From the NCBI GenBank assembly GCA_017935825.1, contig JAGBGW010000096.1:1-7850 (forward strand): 7,850 bases of DNA, read 5' to 3'. The notes under the pieces were generated by a model. That model saw nothing but the letters and a program-made list of their open reading frames with translations. It made no database searches and had not been told where the DNA came from. This DNA is from Clostridia bacterium. Its GTDB lineage: Bacteria; Bacillota; Clostridia; Christensenellales; Maliibacteriaceae. A program made the translations under genes and the position numbers. Shown in pieces: positions 6,323-7,850 of the stretch (position 1 is the stretch's first letter; every line of letters begins with the position of its first letter).

Positions 6323-6595
6323 TTAAAAAAGAAGTGTCAGGAAAATCAGCAGCACCACGCCGGGTACGCCAAGAAAACCGGCGATAAGCGACGTGACAGG
6401 GTTGATGGTGATGACGAAGTCAAAGAAACTGCCGACGATGTTGACCAAAATCAACAGCAGACCGCCAAGCAGCGCGTTGCAGACCAGCTTCCAGATCCAC
6501 TTGATGGGTTTGGTCAGCAGTTTACCGATGAGAAACAGTGCGGCAAGCCCCACCACATAGCAGGCGATGCTTGACCACGAAACAGCAAGTCCCAT
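6323..6595 (-). CDS. bofA: BofA-family inhibitor of pro-sigma-K processing
   Basis: Small integral membrane protein of 90 residues (B. subtilis BofA is about 87). In sporulating Bacillus, BofA sits in the outer forespore membrane with SpoIVFA and holds the SpoIVFB protease inactive until the forespore signals. Seen here: a first membrane segment (about 3-27), the family's basic/aromatic stretch KPIKWIWKLVCNALLGG (29-45), a second segment (43-57), the hallmark INPVTSLIAGFLGVPGV (64-80) and a hydrophobic end. ATG 6595 is preceded by GGAGG (6603-6607) at 7 bases. It is the first gene of the operon with two uracil-DNA glycosylases. The family is widespread in Clostridia, including lineages where the SpoIVFA/FB partners are absent, so the sporulation role in this organism is inferred. 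Confidence 0.9.
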   Translation of the reverse strand: MGLAVSWSSIACYVVGLAALFLIGKLLTKPIKWIWKLVCNALLGGLLLILVNIVGSFFDFVITINPVTSLIAGFLGVPGVVLLIFLTLLF

Positions 6596-6642
6596 AACAG
6601 AACCTCCGAAAAAGTCGTTTTTAATATTTCTATGTGTATCCT

Positions 6643-6672
6643 ATCATAAAAATGAATTGTGTGAAGCGTAAA
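6643..6672 (-). promoter_or_regulatory. Possible promoter of the bofA operon
   Basis: Minus-strand TTTACG (6672-6667; 4 of 6 to TTGACA), 18-base spacer, TATGAT (6648-6643; 5 of 6). The start would be near 6636, about 40 bases before the bofA ATG. In B. subtilis bofA is read by sigma-E; GATACACAT just downstream of the -10 faintly recalls a sigma-E -10, but I see no matching -35, so I do not claim it. Confidence 0.35.
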
Positions 6673-6685
6673 TTTCTTAAGAAAT
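6672..6685. promoter_or_regulatory. 14-bp perfect palindrome upstream of the bofA promoter
   Basis: ATTTCTTAAGAAAT is perfectly self-complementary and touches the upstream edge of the -35 candidate, a common place for an activator or repressor site. It is AT-rich, so chance and a role as spacer beside the terminator at 6695-6738 are both possible. Confidence 0.3.
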
Positions 6686-6694
6686 ATGAAAAAT

Positions 6695-6738
6695 AAAGAG
6701 ACCTTCCATCTTGTGTTGGCAAAACGAAAGGTCTTTTT
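6695..6738 (-). terminator. Intrinsic terminator of the alcohol dehydrogenase gene, probably bidirectional
   Basis: AGACCTT (6699-6705) pairs with AAGGTCT (6728-6734), and the flanking A and T runs extend the stem to about 11 bp with one wobble; the loop is 22 bases. On the minus strand it is followed by CTTTATTTTTC, and on the plus strand by TTTTT. The dehydrogenase transcript reaches it from the right, which is why I assign it to the minus strand. The large loop makes it weaker than the typA terminator. Confidence 0.7.
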
Positions 6739-6754
6739 GTAATTTAGCAGGATT

Positions 6755-6919
6755 ATGAAGGGTGCAACCCTTCATTTATGTTCCGGCTTCGGCGGCATGT
6801 ACGCCGAAACGGATGAAAACCGAAGGTTTTCTTTCCTTGCGGTGTTTTACGCCCGGGAGCCTGAAAGGCGACAGTAAAACACTGAAAACCTCGACGAAGA
6901 TGCGAAGCAAATTCGTCGA
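6755..6919 (-). repeat. Array of tandem hairpins after the alcohol dehydrogenase gene
   Basis: With the terminator and the bofA upstream region this accounts for the 325-base gene-free stretch 6596-6920. Five inverted repeats lie almost end to end: ATGAAGGGT/ACCCTTCAT (6755-6775, loop GCA), TTCGGCG/CGCCGAA (6788-6808), GAAAACC/GGTTTTC (6815-6831, loop GAA), GTGTTTTAC/GTAAAACAC (6842-6882, enclosing GCCT/AGGC at 6859-6869), and TCGACGAA/TTCGTCGA (6891-6919, enclosing TGC/GCA at 6901-6909). The last ends one base before the dehydrogenase stop codon. All would be transcribed in its 3' untranslated region. An 11-base word, TTTGCTTCGCA, is shared with the first hairpin after typA. This suggests a mosaic of small palindromic repeats, not a structured RNA gene, but either is possible. 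Confidence 0.6.
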
Positions 6920-6920
6920 C

Positions 6921-7850
6921 TTATTTAAGCAGGCTTCTCTCCAACACGCGGCGCACATCTGCCTCGGTCATGTCGATGGGATTTGCGCGGCGGATGGATT
7001 CTGCTGCGGATGCTGCCACGTAGCGATCGATATCCTCTGCGGTGAACTCGGTCTTGTCGTCAAGAAGCTTGCCGATGTAGTCTGCAAAGTCGTCGATGTT
7101 GGGGCAGCCGCAAAGTGCGATGATCTCGTTGACCTTTTCAGGGAGCGATTCATGGATCAGCTTTACGTACTCTGCCAGCACCAGACCGTTTGCGCGGCCG
7201 TGGGGCAGGTTCTTGTCTACGGTGAGGGCATAGCCCATGGAATGGACTGCCAGCGTACGGGACAGGTTGATGGAGAAGCCGCCGTAAAGTGCTGCCATCA
7301 TCAAATCTGCACGGTCGTCCAGTGTCAGCTCGCCGCTCATCAGGTGGTCATAAACCTTTGCAAACAGGCGGAAGCCCTCGCGGGTGAACAGACCGCACAT
7401 GTAGTTGTTTGCGGTGGAAAGATAACCTTCGATGCAGTGGCACAGTGCGTCCACAGCGGTGTCGATGGTGACACGACGGGGCATGGATGCAGTGTAGCGG
7501 GGGTCAAGCATTGCCATAACAGGTGCCATGGAAATGTCGCCGAAGCTCTTTTTGAAGTTCTTATCTTCCAGAAGCAGAACACTGTAGAAGGTGATCTCGC
7601 TGCCGGTGCCTGCGGTGGTGGGGATGGTGATGGTGGGGATGGGCTTATTTGCATAGGGCGGAGAATACAGGTCGGAAATGCCGTACTCGGGGTTTGCAAC
7701 CATGACAGCAGCTGCCTTGCCTGCATCAAGTGCGCTGCCGCCGCCGACCGCCACGATGAAATCGGGTGCAAAGTTGCGTGCGTATGCGCCAAGCTCCAAG
7801 GTGGACTTGGTGGTGGGGTTAGGGATGCAGTCTTCGAAAAGCGCATATTC
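6921..7850 (-). CDS. Iron-containing alcohol dehydrogenase, N-terminus cut off by the window edge
   Basis: Type III (Fe-dependent) NAD(P) alcohol dehydrogenase, cytoplasmic. 309 residues are visible; the frame is open to the right edge, where it reads EYALFEDCIPNPTTKST, the usual segment before the nucleotide-binding loop, so about 60-70 residues are missing and no start can be given. Motifs in visible numbering: GGGSALDAGKAA (36-47), PTTAGTGSE (77-85), and the four metal ligands D134 and H138 (AVDALCHCIEGY), H203 (LAVHSMGY) and H217 (LPHGRANGL), the last two 14 apart as in FucO-type enzymes. All are intact. It may act on ethanol, butanol, 1,3-propanediol or lactaldehyde; the sequence does not decide. 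The 3' region carries a hairpin array and a terminator. It is not a copy of the gldA at the other end: the ligand spacing and motifs differ. Confidence 0.93.
   Translation of the reverse strand, partial: EYALFEDCIPNPTTKSTLELGAYARNFAPDFIVAVGGGSALDAGKAAAVMVANPEYGISDLYSPPYANKPIPTITIPTTAGTGSEITFYSVLLLEDKNFKKSFGDISMAPVMAMLDPRYTASMPRRVTIDTAVDALCHCIEGYLSTANNYMCGLFTREGFRLFAKVYDHLMSGELTLDDRADLMMAALYGGFSINLSRTLAVHSMGYALTVDKNLPHGRANGLVLAEYVKLIHESLPEKVNEIIALCGCPNIDDFADYIGKLLDDKTEFTAEDIDRYVAASAAESIRRANPIDMTEADVRRVLERSLLK

Noticed and set aside
6755..6919. CRISPR array
   Set aside because: The stems differ from one another in sequence and length; there are no identical direct repeats with regular spacers and no cas genes.
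6776..6958. A 60-residue minus-strand frame across the hairpin array
   Set aside because: It overlaps the end of the alcohol dehydrogenase gene in another frame and is a translation of palindromic sequence with no domain.

Overview
The window reads as ordinary chromosome of a Gram-positive anaerobe of the Clostridia, most likely a gut Oscillospiraceae/Ruminococcaceae-type organism. This is inferred from moderate GC content, strong AGGAG-type ribosome binding sites, a BofA-family sporulation membrane protein, a Cthe_2159-type cell-surface lipoprotein, and hairpin-rich intergenic repeats of the kind common in that group. There is no sign of phage, plasmid, transposase, CRISPR or tRNA/rRNA. Both ends of the window cut through a gene.

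Layout. (1) 1-965, minus: glycerol dehydrogenase (gldA), missing its C-terminus, with an extended -10 promoter upstream. (2) 966-1221: divergent intergenic region; a near-consensus sigma-A promoter at 1134-1162 drives typA. (3) 1222-3063, plus: TypA/BipA, the ribosome-associated GTPase and the only plus-strand gene. (4) 3064-3374: no gene; short hairpins, a strong intrinsic terminator (3166-3198), then a GC-rich hairpin-bearing block that looks like a degenerate multi-copy intergenic repeat. (5) 3375-4967, minus: a 530-residue secreted lipoprotein with Cthe_2159-like beta-helix repeats and a Met/Pro/Glu-rich tail; its leader carries a 15-bp hairpin and a 12-bp palindrome. (6) 5161-6595, minus: a compact three-gene operon, bofA, a 4Fe-4S family-4 uracil-DNA glycosylase, then a second glycosylase of the same superfamily that has lost three of the four cluster cysteines. 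(7) 6596-6920: no gene; a possible bofA promoter, a 14-bp palindrome, a terminator and an array of tandem hairpins. (8) 6921-7850, minus: an iron-containing alcohol dehydrogenase lacking its N-terminus.

How the genes relate. The two dehydrogenases at the ends belong to the same superfamily (iron-dependent/polyol dehydrogenases) but are separate transcription units, and probably serve fermentative redox balance. TypA is a stand-alone translation-stress gene. The bofA-udg-udg operon joins a sporulation-checkpoint membrane protein with two uracil-repair enzymes through very short spacing and an 11-nt gene overlap. I found no convincing new multi-gene system. The items most worth a second look are the cluster-less glycosylase paralog beside its cluster-containing relative, the bofA-repair linkage, and the hairpin arrays in the gene-free gaps.
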